The position numbers and the translations under genes were made by a program. Positions 1 through 7,804 of a stretch of 64,000 bases of DNA are shown here, in pieces; position 1 is the first letter of the stretch, and each line of letters begins with the position of its first letter. This DNA is from CBDBBY01 sp965203795 (GTDB taxonomy: Bacteria > Pseudomonadota > Alphaproteobacteria > Rhodobacterales > Rhodobacteraceae): the NCBI GenBank assembly GCA_965203795.1, contig OZ241915.1, positions 3,596,001 through 3,660,000 on the forward strand. The letters are read 5' to 3'. A model generated the notes under the pieces. The model was not told the origin of the DNA and did no database searches. It saw nothing but the letters and a program-made list of their open reading frames with translations.

Positions 1-128
1 GGGGATTCCGTGCTCCAGCGCCACGATGCGGCGCAGCAGCCCCGCGTTGTTGGCGCCGGAATTCGCCCGAAGCTCGACGGCCGTCGGGTGAACGATAGGA
101 ACCGGATGCTGCAAGTTCCGCTGATGCG

Positions 129-270
129 GGGACATCCCCGACGACCCTGAGAATGCCAACCGCCTTGTCGACGCCTTCGCCGATGAGTTCAGCCGGGTCA
201 GGCCGCACCGCTCCCTCTGTTGCTTTGCGCCTGTGCAGTTCTTGGCCGCTGCCGCATGGCCGGCAACGGA
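129..270 (+). pseudogene. Relic of an integrase-core (IS3/IS481-type) transposase
   Basis: One plus-strand frame reads LVDAFADEFSRVRPHRSL, which matches the C-terminal end of the DDE integrase core of IS3/IS481-type transposases (consensus around the catalytic Glu: F-x-x-x-N-R-x-R-P-H-x-x-L). An in-frame stop lies just upstream and the reading frame degenerates after it, so only a short piece survives. A comparable relic with RIRPHRSL sits at 32.3-32.6 kb, also shortly before a proX gene. Bases 1-128 and 271-490 show no convincing gene; the latter part carries the upstream region of proX. Confidence 0.5.
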
Positions 271-490
271 AGTGTGCATTTCAGAACGCACGCGGCAGCC
301 CGCGGCGGGCCTCGGCGCACGGGAACCAAGGAAAGCGCTGCCATTTGCGACCGGGCAGTAGCCGAATCGGCCGTCCGGAGAGCGACGCGGACCCGGGCAT
401 CCCGTTGACTTGCGCTGGAAGCTGCAACTAAGGTTCCGCAGGTTCTGCGCTTGCGCTCGAGCCCGATTCAATCTGCCTTGGAGGAACCAA

Positions 491-1450
491 ATGAGAAAAC
501 CGGCAGCGGTCGCCGCGGCGGCTGCAGTGGCGCTTGCAGGGGCGGCGGCGCCCGCGAAATCGGCGGATGTCGTGATCGGCGTGCCCAATTGGCCTTCCGT
601 CGCGGCCACGGCGAACATCCTGAAGGTTGTCATCGAGGACTATCTCGGCCTCACCGTCGAACTGCAGAACGGCACGAATCCGATCGTGTTCGAGGCGATG
701 GACAAAGGCTCCATGCACGCCCATCCCGAGGTGTGGATCCCGAACCAGCAAAACCTCCACGACACGTATGTCGAGGATCGGAAGACCGTGGCGCGGAACC
801 CGAACGGCGTTCCGGCGTTCCAGGGCATGTGCGTGCCGCGGTTCGTCGCGGATCAGCACGGGGTGACCACGATCGAGGACCTGTCGGACCCCGACATCGC
901 GGCGCTGTTCGATTCCGACGGGGACGGCCAGGGCGAAATATGGATCGGCGCGCCGGGCTGGGCCTCGACGAACGTCGAGAGGGTCCGGGCCAAATCCTAC
1001 GGCTACGACCAGACCATGGAGCTGCTCGTGTTCGACGAAACGCTCGCGTACGGAGCTTTGGATGCCAGGATCAACGCGGGCGAACCTTGGGTCGGCTTCT
1101 GCTACACGCCCCACTACCTGTTCGTCGTCCACGACATGCACATGCTTGAGGAGCCGCCTTACGATCCCGAGAAATGGCATGTGGTCCAGCCGACTGACGA
1201 TCCTGACTGGCTGGAAGTGTCGGAGGCCGGAGTCGCTTGGGACACTGCCTATCTGCATGTCTACTATGCGCTCGAGCTGGAGGAGAGCTATCCGGAGGTC
1301 GCCGCTCTCTTCGCGAATCTGATGCTGGATGCGGACAGGATCAGCGAAATGACCCACGCCGTCGTGATCGAAAAGCAGGAATTGCCCGACTACGCCAAGC
1401 GCTGGGTCTCGGAGAACGAGGACCTCGTGCTGGCCTGGCTGAGCAACTGA
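491..1450 (+). CDS. proX: ProX/OpuAC-type glycine-betaine-like substrate-binding protein (copy 1)
   Basis: Periplasmic binding protein of a ProU/OpuA-type ABC importer for quaternary amines such as glycine betaine, choline or proline betaine. The start at the ATG preceded by TTGGAGGAACCA is preferred over an upstream in-frame start, because it gives a classic signal peptide: MRKP, a hydrophobic Ala-rich stretch, and a likely cleavage after AKSA. The mature part has the OpuAC layout, with VWIPNQ early and Trp/Tyr-rich segments (WVGFCYTPHY) that could form the aromatic cage for a trimethylammonium group. Residues 141-149 form an acidic EF-hand-like loop (DSDGDGQGE), also present in copy 2. At 319 aa it has a usual length. 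It is the first gene of a plus-strand operon with the ATPase and permease. The exact ligand cannot be read from the sequence. Confidence 0.88.
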   Translation: MRKPAAVAAAAAVALAGAAAPAKSADVVIGVPNWPSVAATANILKVVIEDYLGLTVELQNGTNPIVFEAMDKGSMHAHPEVWIPNQQNLHDTYVEDRKTVARNPNGVPAFQGMCVPRFVADQHGVTTIEDLSDPDIAALFDSDGDGQGEIWIGAPGWASTNVERVRAKSYGYDQTMELLVFDETLAYGALDARINAGEPWVGFCYTPHYLFVVHDMHMLEEPPYDPEKWHVVQPTDDPDWLEVSEAGVAWDTAYLHVYYALELEESYPEVAALFANLMLDADRISEMTHAVVIEKQELPDYAKRWVSENEDLVLAWLSN

Positions 1451-1455
1451 TCGCC

Positions 1456-1491
1456 GCGGACGCGGCTGGCGTTGCCGCCCGCTGCGTCCGC
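1456..1491 (+). promoter_or_regulatory. GC-rich hairpin between proX and proV
   Basis: GCGGACGC at 1456-1463 pairs with GCGTCCGC at 1484-1491 across a loop that can itself pair partly (GGC with GCC). No U-tract follows. Its place right after the binding-protein gene fits a processing or attenuation structure that lets the binding protein be made in excess. The same arrangement occurs after the other two binding-protein genes of this window. Confidence 0.4.
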
Positions 1492-1510
1492 TGCCCCTCA
1501 GCCACCGCGC

Positions 1511-2545
1511 ATGTCCGATGCGGTCGTAAAGCTTGACGGCGCCTGGAAGGTCTTCGGCCCGCTTGCGAAGGACGCCATAGCGGCTGCGAAATCTGAGGCC
1601 ATCGGGAAAGCCGAAATCCTTTCCCAGTTCCGGTGCGTCGTCGGTGTGCGCGACGCGACTTTCGAGGTTCCCGAGGGACAGATCTTCTGCATCATGGGGC
1701 TGTCGGGTTCGGGAAAGTCCACTCTTGTGCGCCTCGTGAACAGGCTGATCAAGCCGACCGAAGGGCGTGTGGAGGTTCTCGGCAGGGACATCGGCGGCTT
1801 GACGGAACCCGAGCTGCGGGCCCTGAGGGCGAGTCGGCTGGGAATGGTGTTCCAGCACATCGCGCTGCTGCCGCACCGGTCGGTCCGCGAAAACGTGGCC
1901 TACCCGCTCGAGATCAGAAGCATTCCCAAATCCAAACGGTGGGCCGTTTCCGACCATGTGCTGGAGATGGTCGGCCTCGCAGGCTACGAGGATCGCCTTC
2001 CCAAGGAGCTTTCGGGCGGGATGCAGCAGCGCGTCGGCATTGCCCGCGCGCTGGCGTCGGATCCGGAGATCCTCTTGATGGACGAGCCGTTTTCGGCGCT
2101 TGACCCGCTTATCCGGCTCCAGCTGCAGGACCAGTTCAAGGCGTTGGCGACGCAGCTGGGGAAGACGACGCTGTTCATCACCCACGATCTGGACGAGGCG
2201 ATCCGGCTCGGACACCGGATCGCCATCATGAAGGACGGCGCGATTGTTCAGATCGGCACTCCGGAAGAGATCGTCGTGAGCCCGGCGGACGAGTACGTCC
2301 GGGAGTTCGTTAAGGGGATTTCCAAGCTGAAGCTCGTGAAGGCGCATTCCGTCATGGAGCCGATCCATGACGTTGCCGGCATTTCCGAGGACGCTCCCCG
2401 CGCCGATGAATCCGCCGATCTCGACGAGCTCATCGAGCACTCGGTCGGAACGGATTTGCCGGTTGTGATCACCGAGGACGGGCGCGAGATCGGACTGGTG
2501 ACCAAACCGAGGCTTCTGCGGGCCATTCAGGGAGGGACCACGTGA
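1511..2545 (+). CDS. proV: ProV-type ABC transporter ATPase (copy 1)
   Basis: Cytoplasmic ATPase powering quaternary-amine uptake. Walker A is GLSGSGKS (residues 63-70), followed by the ABC signature LSGGMQQRVG, Walker B ILLMDEPFSALD and the switch histidine in FITHDLDEA. The N-terminal AWKVFG and the IMGLSGSGKST wording are typical of the ProV/OpuAA subfamily. About 75 residues follow the nucleotide-binding domain; they end in an acidic, CBS-like stretch shorter than the tandem CBS of E. coli ProV. ATG 1511 (MSDAVVKL) is chosen over a TTG at 1472 because family similarity starts there. The stop overlaps the start of the permease gene by four bases, so translation is probably coupled. Confidence 0.9.
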   Translation: MSDAVVKLDGAWKVFGPLAKDAIAAAKSEAIGKAEILSQFRCVVGVRDATFEVPEGQIFCIMGLSGSGKSTLVRLVNRLIKPTEGRVEVLGRDIGGLTEPELRALRASRLGMVFQHIALLPHRSVRENVAYPLEIRSIPKSKRWAVSDHVLEMVGLAGYEDRLPKELSGGMQQRVGIARALASDPEILLMDEPFSALDPLIRLQLQDQFKALATQLGKTTLFITHDLDEAIRLGHRIAIMKDGAIVQIGTPEEIVVSPADEYVREFVKGISKLKLVKAHSVMEPIHDVAGISEDAPRADESADLDELIEHSVGTDLPVVITEDGREIGLVTKPRLLRAIQGGTT

Positions 2546-4131
2546 CCGATGCTTCCGGCCCTGCGACCGTTACGGCGGCGTCCGATGTGGAGGTCGACAC
2601 GGAGGAGCTCGACGCGTCGATCGCCGAATTCGTCGGCCGGAACCCCGCCTACTACCAGGCCGCTTTCCACAAGGTTCATGAATCGACGGGTTACATCCCG
2701 CGCACGTTCAACTGGGCGGCCGCGCTGTTCGGCCCGCTCTGGGCTGGGATGCGGGGGCTGTGGGGAATCTTCTGGCTGTTCCTGATCCTCGAGGTGATCG
2801 CTTGGGTGCAGATCGGGCGGGGCTGGTGGGGCAGCCCCGGCGCCGAATTCGAGGCGCGCGCGGAAGTCCAGCTTTCCCGGGCGCAGGAATTCCAGGATCG
2901 CGCCGAGGCGGCGAGGGCGGCGGGCGAGGATGCGGGCCGGTTCGAGCGCCTCGCCGAGAACATGATGAACGCTGCGGAGAAGAGCCTGGAGAACGCCGAG
3001 AGGCTGAATTCGGAAGTTCTCGGAATTGCCCTCGCAGGCCTCGCGATCCTTGCCGCCTTCAAGCTCGTGCAGGGCTTCTACGCGGATGCCGTGTACGAGA
3101 GGAAGTATTCCCGCTGGCGAATCGATCACGAAGGAACCGAGTCGGGAGCAACGGTGCGCAATCTGGCCGTCGCAGCGGCGCTTGTCGCCGCGGTCGCGCC
3201 GCTGACAATTTACAAGTTCACCGTCGCCGGCTCGGTCGAGACGCTCAACGTGTTCCCCGAAGAGGAAATCAGCTTCGCCTTCCTGAACGAGGAAGGAGCG
3301 ACGCTCTATTCGAAGCTCGCCTCATGGCTCGAAGCGCAGATCGATGCCGCCGCTGCGGCCGGATCGGGCGCTTTCGATGCCGTCACCGCAGGCGTGCGCT
3401 CGGTTCTGAACGCGATGACCATCGGCCTTATCGGAACGCCTTGGCCCGTGGTCATGATCGTGATTTGCGTAACGGCATGGCGCGCGGCCGGCCCCAGAGT
3501 GGCGGTGTTCACGGCCGCCGCGCTCGCCTACATCGCCTTGCTCGGCTACTGGGAGCTGTCGATGGAAACGGTCGCCCTTGTGGGCGCAGCCGTGATCATT
3601 TCCGTCGTGATCGGAATCCCTTTGGGAATATGGTTCGGCAAGTCGGTTCGCGCGTACAGGGCGGCGGAGCCGATCCTGGACCTGATGCAGACTCTCCCGG
3701 CGTTCGTGTATCTGATTCCGATCATCGCGTTTTTCGGAACCGGGAATCCGCCGGGAATCCTCGGCACGATCATTTTCGGGATGCCCCCGGTCGTCCGCCT
3801 GACGGCGCTCGGCATGCGCGGCGTGCCCGAAAGCATCAAGGAGGCGGCGACCGCATTCGGGGCCTCGCGCTGGCAGCTGCTCAGGGGCGTCGAGCTCCCG
3901 CTGGCGCTTCCCTCCATCATGACCGGCGTCAACCAGACGATCCTGATGTGCCTGTCGATGGTGGTGATCATTTCGCTGATCGGCGGCGGCGGCCTCGGCA
4001 AATCGATTCTCGAGGCGCTCCAGTACGCCGCGAAGGGGCCGGGGCTGCTCGGCGGGCTGGCGATCCTGTTCTGCGCGATGGTCATCGACAGGATCGTGCA
4101 GGGCGCGTTCCGAAGGGCGGACCACAAATAG
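2542..4131 (+). CDS. proW: ProW-type permease with N-terminal DUF2628-like and coiled-coil extension (copy 1)
   Basis: Inner-membrane permease of the betaine importer. The C-terminal ~200 residues are a binding-protein-dependent transport domain with the EAA loop (EAATAFGASRWQLLRG). The first ~290 residues are not typical of ProW. A cytosolic N-terminus leads to FNWAAALFGPLWAGMRGLWG (about residues 54-73), which resembles DUF2628 (F-N-W/x-A-A-F-x-x-G-P-x-W). A hydrophobic segment follows, then a charged Ala/Glu-rich helix (about 107-155) likely to form a coiled coil, and another membrane segment. GTG is the start, within a GTGA overlap with proV. The paralogue at 34.9-36.4 kb has the same extension, so it is a real subfamily trait and not a misjoined frame. 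Confidence 0.87.
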   Translation: MTDASGPATVTAASDVEVDTEELDASIAEFVGRNPAYYQAAFHKVHESTGYIPRTFNWAAALFGPLWAGMRGLWGIFWLFLILEVIAWVQIGRGWWGSPGAEFEARAEVQLSRAQEFQDRAEAARAAGEDAGRFERLAENMMNAAEKSLENAERLNSEVLGIALAGLAILAAFKLVQGFYADAVYERKYSRWRIDHEGTESGATVRNLAVAAALVAAVAPLTIYKFTVAGSVETLNVFPEEEISFAFLNEEGATLYSKLASWLEAQIDAAAAAGSGAFDAVTAGVRSVLNAMTIGLIGTPWPVVMIVICVTAWRAAGPRVAVFTAAALAYIALLGYWELSMETVALVGAAVIISVVIGIPLGIWFGKSVRAYRAAEPILDLMQTLPAFVYLIPIIAFFGTGNPPGILGTIIFGMPPVVRLTALGMRGVPESIKEAATAFGASRWQLLRGVELPLALPSIMTGVNQTILMCLSMVVIISLIGGGGLGKSILEALQYAAKGPGLLGGLAILFCAMVIDRIVQGAFRRADHK

Positions 4132-4261
4132 CCTGCCCCGGTCGAGCCCGGCGCGTGCCGAGGTGCGCCCGCGCGAATACACGTTTTTCCGGTGCCCGGT
4201 TCGGCGGTTGCCCGCCCTGTCGGGCGCGATTGAGTGCCGCCGCGGCCGCCTGCGAGCGAAA

Positions 4262-5248
4262 ATGAGATTCGGCGCCATCGAATCGGAGGGCGGAACGCGC
4301 GGCGTCGTGCTCGGTCCCGATGGCCTTGTCAGGGATTTGGAGGCTGTCGCGGCAAAAGCGGGACTGGATGGAGTCCGTTCGACGATGGACATCGTGACCG
4401 CGGCAAGCGGCGGGCGCGTCCTTGACCGGCTCGATCCCGATTCCGTGCCCGGATTCGATTCCGGCGGGACCGGCTGGGCGCCCCCGATTTCCAAGCCATC
4501 GAAGATCCTGGGCGTCGCGTTCAACAACCGCGAGCTGATGCGCAAGGCCCACCGGGACCCGGGCGTTCCCAATTTCTTCCTGAAGCCGCCTTCGTGCCTG
4601 ACAGGCCACCGACAGCCAATCGTGGTCGATCCGGAATGGGGCGCCGTCATTCCCGAACCGGAGGTCTGCGCCGTGATCGGCCGGAAGGCGAAGCACATCC
4701 GGGAGGAGGATGCGCTCGGCCACGTGTTCGGCTTCACGATTCTCAATGACGTCACGTCGCACGGCCTGAAGTTCGGCAAGGACGCCATCGCCGTCACCTA
4801 CGACCGCGACATGGCCCGCCCCGAATTCTACCAATGGCGCAACCTGCGCGATCCCGACGACACCGACGCCTTCTACGTGTACCATACGCGGTCAAAGGGC
4901 GCCGACACCTTCGGTCCGTGCGGCCCGTGGATCACGACGACCGACGAGGTCGGCGATCCGAACAGCCTTGGAATCAAGGGCAGCATCGACGGGGAGGCAT
5001 TCACGGCCGACCATACGAGCAGCTACCGCTTCAGCGTCGAGACATGCATCGCGGAAGCCGCGAGGTATTTCACGCTCGAGCCCGGGGACTTGGTTGCGTT
5101 CGGCACCGCCGCGAAGGGCGTCGGACGGTTCCCGCGAGGGCACAAGAGCGTGCTTCTCGGCGAGACCGCCGGAACAATCTCGATTGAAATCGAGAAGCTG
5201 GGGCGTCTGGAGAACCCAGTGATTCACCGGAAGGGCGGCGCGGGCTGA
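4262..5248 (+). CDS. Fumarylacetoacetate hydrolase family protein
   Basis: A 328-aa member of the FAH superfamily, which hydrolyses or decarboxylates 2-oxo acids or acylpyruvates with a divalent metal. Visible family features are ILGVAFNN, the metal-ligand Glu pair in PEPEVCAVIGRKAKHI, the Asp in FTILNDVTSHG, a middle part with FGPCGPW, and a C-terminal GDLVAFGTAAKGVGRFPRG. ATG 4262 (MRFGAIES) is preferred to an upstream start at 4163, because the preceding residues are Arg-rich and unlike the family. The gene follows proW by ~130 bp, and its stop overlaps the next start (TGATG). The substrate is unknown; relatives of this type include 2-oxo-hepta-3-ene-dioate and 2,4-diketo-3-deoxy sugar acid hydrolases. 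Confidence 0.82.
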   Translation: MRFGAIESEGGTRGVVLGPDGLVRDLEAVAAKAGLDGVRSTMDIVTAASGGRVLDRLDPDSVPGFDSGGTGWAPPISKPSKILGVAFNNRELMRKAHRDPGVPNFFLKPPSCLTGHRQPIVVDPEWGAVIPEPEVCAVIGRKAKHIREEDALGHVFGFTILNDVTSHGLKFGKDAIAVTYDRDMARPEFYQWRNLRDPDDTDAFYVYHTRSKGADTFGPCGPWITTTDEVGDPNSLGIKGSIDGEAFTADHTSSYRFSVETCIAEAARYFTLEPGDLVAFGTAAKGVGRFPRGHKSVLLGETAGTISIEIEKLGRLENPVIHRKGGAG

Positions 5249-6144
5249 TGGCGGAGCCGGACCGGGCCGTTGGATTCATCGGCATGGGGGAAATGGGCGC
5301 TTCCATCGCAAAATGCGTGACGGCAGCCGGGCTTGCGGTCTGCGCCGTCGCGACTGGACGCAGCCGGGAGACGATCGACAGGATGGCCGAAGCCCGCGTC
5401 GAGCCGCTCGAATCGCGGCGCGAACTTCTGGAGCGGTGCGGAATCGTCTTTTCGGTGGTTCCGCCCTCCGAGGCCGAGCCGGAGGCCGCGGCCACCGTCG
5501 AAGCCCTTCGCGGCGGCGGACGGATAACGTTCGTCGAGGCCAACGCGATCGCCCCTGCGCGGGTGATGCGGATTGCAGGCTTGTTCGGCGGAAGCGGAAG
5601 CTCGCTTGTCGATGCCGGCATCATCGGCGTTCCGCCATCGGGAGCGAACAGGCCAAGGCTGTACGCTTCGGGTCCCGACGTTCCGGAGCTGCGCGAGCTG
5701 GACGGCACCGGATTCGATCTCGTGCATCTCGGTCCGGAGATCGGAAGGGCTTCCGCATTCAAGATGGCCTACGCCGCGGCCACCAAGGGAACCAATTCGC
5801 TGCTGACCGCCGTTCTCCTTGCGGCCGAGCTCTCCGGCTTCGCCGAGGAATTCGAACGGGAGTTCTCGGCGAGCCAGCCGATTCTGCACCGACGCGCCCG
5901 CGGCAACATTGCCAGGCTGCCCGCGGACGCCGGGCGCTGGATCTTCGAGATGGAAGAGATCGCGAGCGCCTTCAGGAGCCTGGGGCTTCCCGGCGGGTTC
6001 CACGACGCCGCGTCCGAAATCATGACCCTGCTGTCGGAATCGGAATTCGGATCGGAAACGAGGCGGACGCGCGACAAAAGCCGGACGGCCGCCGCCACGG
6101 TGTCCTCGGTCGCGAAGCAGGTGCCGCCCAAATCCGGCCGATAG
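5248..6144 (+). CDS. NAD(P)-binding dehydrogenase of the 6-phosphogluconate/3-hydroxyisobutyrate type (DUF1932 C-terminus)
   Basis: A 298-aa Rossmann-fold dehydrogenase. The N-terminus GFIGMGEMGASIA is the dinucleotide-binding GxGxxG motif of the 6PGDH/3-HIBADH superfamily, followed by the usual V-V-P-P segment (FSVVPPSEAE). A helical C-terminal domain carries the conserved Lys region (ASAFKMAYAAATKGTNSLLTAVL), characteristic of DUF1932 proteins. It overlaps the FAH-family stop codon by one base (TGATG), so the two are probably co-translated and may act in one pathway on a hydroxy or keto acid. Its 3' end converges with the aldehyde dehydrogenase gene on the other strand, 55 bp away. Confidence 0.8.
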   Translation: MAEPDRAVGFIGMGEMGASIAKCVTAAGLAVCAVATGRSRETIDRMAEARVEPLESRRELLERCGIVFSVVPPSEAEPEAAATVEALRGGGRITFVEANAIAPARVMRIAGLFGGSGSSLVDAGIIGVPPSGANRPRLYASGPDVPELRELDGTGFDLVHLGPEIGRASAFKMAYAAATKGTNSLLTAVLLAAELSGFAEEFEREFSASQPILHRRARGNIARLPADAGRWIFEMEEIASAFRSLGLPGGFHDAASEIMTLLSESEFGSETRRTRDKSRTAAATVSSVAKQVPPKSGR

Positions 6145-6199
6145 CTGCAACCGGATGCAGCGCGCGCCCGCCGCTGCCGCCGAGCGGAGTCGGCAGCCG

Positions 6200-7687
6200 C
6201 TACAACTGGAACCAGGCGGTTTTCAGGTTGGAGTACTTGTCCAGCGCGTGGAGCGATTTGTCGTAGCCGTTTCCCGACTGCTTCATTCCGCCCAGCGGAC
6301 AGGTGACATCGATGGACCCGTAGCAGTTCACTTGGACCACGCCCGACCGGACCGCGCGCACCATCCGGTGCGCCCGGGACAGGTTGGAAGTCCAAACGGC
6401 GCCGGACAGCCCGTAATCCGTGCTGTTCGCAAGCGACGCGGCTTCCTCTTCGCCATCGAACGGCGTCACGGCGAGCACCGGGCCGAACACTTCCTTCCGG
6501 GCGAGATCGTGGTGCCGCTCCACTCCCGTCACGATCGTGGGCTCCATGTAGAAGCCGCCCGTTTCCTCCAGAATCCGGCCGCCGCCGAGAACGACGTCCC
6601 CGCCTTCCGACCGCGCGGTTTCCACGGCCCGGAGGTTGCCGACGAGCTGATCCTCGTTGTTGACCGCGCCGATATCGCTTTCCAGGCTCAGCGGGTTCCC
6701 GACCTTCAGCGCCCCGGCGACGGCAGCGAGATCGGCAACGAAATCCCGATGGATGGACCTCTCGACGAGCAGCCTCGATGCGGCGACGCACACTTGGCCG
6801 GAATTCCGGAACACGGCGCCCGCTGAAACGCGGGCCGCCGCCGCCAGATCCGGAGCGTCCGCGAAAACGATGTTCGCCGACTTGCCGCCCAGCTCCAGGT
6901 AAACGCGCTTCAGATTCGAGCGGGACGCGTTCTCCATGATGCGTCGGCCGACGGGTCCGCTTCCCGTGAAGACGAGCACATCGACATCCATTGAAAGCGA
7001 AAGCGCCTCGCCAGCCGACGATCCCCGCCCTGTAACAACATTCAGGACACTTGGCGGGAGGCCTGCCTCCAGCCCGAGCTCGCACAGCCGGATGAGCGAA
7101 AGCGAGGCTGTAACGGCCGGCTTGAGCACTACTGAATTGCCGGCAGCGAGCGCCGGCCCGAGCTTCCAAGCCCCGATCATCAGCGGGAAGTTCCAAGGGA
7201 CGATGGCGCCGACGACGCCGACGGGCTCGCGATGCACCAGCCCCAGAACGCCTTCCGGCGTCGGGGCGATTTCCCCGTAGGTCTTGTCGACGGTTTCAGC
7301 GTAGTAGCGGATGGTCGCCTCGGCGGACCAGGGCTCCGCCCGGTAGGCCATGCCGATTTCGGTGCCGTTGTCGCGCACTCCGAGCACTGCCAGCTCAAGC
7401 GCGTGCTCGCCGATCAGGTCCGCCCACCGGTGCAGGACCCGCTTGCGCGCGGCGGGAGCCTCGTTCCGCCAAACGCCTCGCTCGAACGCGGATCTGGCAG
7501 CGGCGACCGCCCTTTCGACATCCTCCGCGCCGCCGTCGGCGATGGTCGTCAGCTTTCCGCCGTCCACGGGCGAAACCACGTCAAGCGTCTTGCCGGAAGC
7601 CGCGGGCTCGGCCTTCCCGTCGATCAGGTGGCTCCCGGGCGGGACATCCGAATGCCGCAGCCTGTCGATTCCGGCTTGGTCAAGCAT
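6200..7687 (-). CDS. NAD(P)-dependent aldehyde dehydrogenase
   Basis: A 495-aa ALDH superfamily enzyme that oxidises an aldehyde to the acid. Catalytic residues can be read: Asn166 in PWNFP, Lys189 in VVLKP, Glu265 in LELGGKS, and the nucleophile Cys300 in NSGQVC. The start is ATG 7687 with AAGGA upstream; a longer frame to 7747 lacks family similarity. It is the last gene of a seven-gene minus-strand run with a sulfatase and a ComDE-type decarboxylase. If that decarboxylase makes sulfoacetaldehyde, this enzyme is a candidate sulfoacetaldehyde dehydrogenase. Betaine-aldehyde or semialdehyde oxidation is equally allowed by sequence alone, given the betaine importers nearby. Confidence 0.85.
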   Translation of the reverse strand: MLDQAGIDRLRHSDVPPGSHLIDGKAEPAASGKTLDVVSPVDGGKLTTIADGGAEDVERAVAAARSAFERGVWRNEAPAARKRVLHRWADLIGEHALELAVLGVRDNGTEIGMAYRAEPWSAEATIRYYAETVDKTYGEIAPTPEGVLGLVHREPVGVVGAIVPWNFPLMIGAWKLGPALAAGNSVVLKPAVTASLSLIRLCELGLEAGLPPSVLNVVTGRGSSAGEALSLSMDVDVLVFTGSGPVGRRIMENASRSNLKRVYLELGGKSANIVFADAPDLAAAARVSAGAVFRNSGQVCVAASRLLVERSIHRDFVADLAAVAGALKVGNPLSLESDIGAVNNEDQLVGNLRAVETARSEGGDVVLGGGRILEETGGFYMEPTIVTGVERHHDLARKEVFGPVLAVTPFDGEEEAASLANSTDYGLSGAVWTSNLSRAHRMVRAVRSGVVQVNCYGSIDVTCPLGGMKQSGNGYDKSLHALDKYSNLKTAWFQL

Positions 7688-7804
7688 GGATTTGATCCTT
7701 TCGGGGAGAGTCGCCAAGGTGATTGCGCACTTCGCTGGCGATGGCAATTCCGGCAGGCGGCGCGCTTCCCGCCCCGATCCTTTGGAATCCGGGATCGACG
7801 CGCA

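Noticed and set aside
428..2440. A 670-codon open frame on the minus strand opposite proX and proV
   Set aside because: The opposite strand encodes clear ProX and ProV proteins; the minus frame is an Arg/His/Pro-rich shadow produced by high GC. Similar long shadows (3322-4797, 5769-7196, 15325-17349) were dropped for the same reason.
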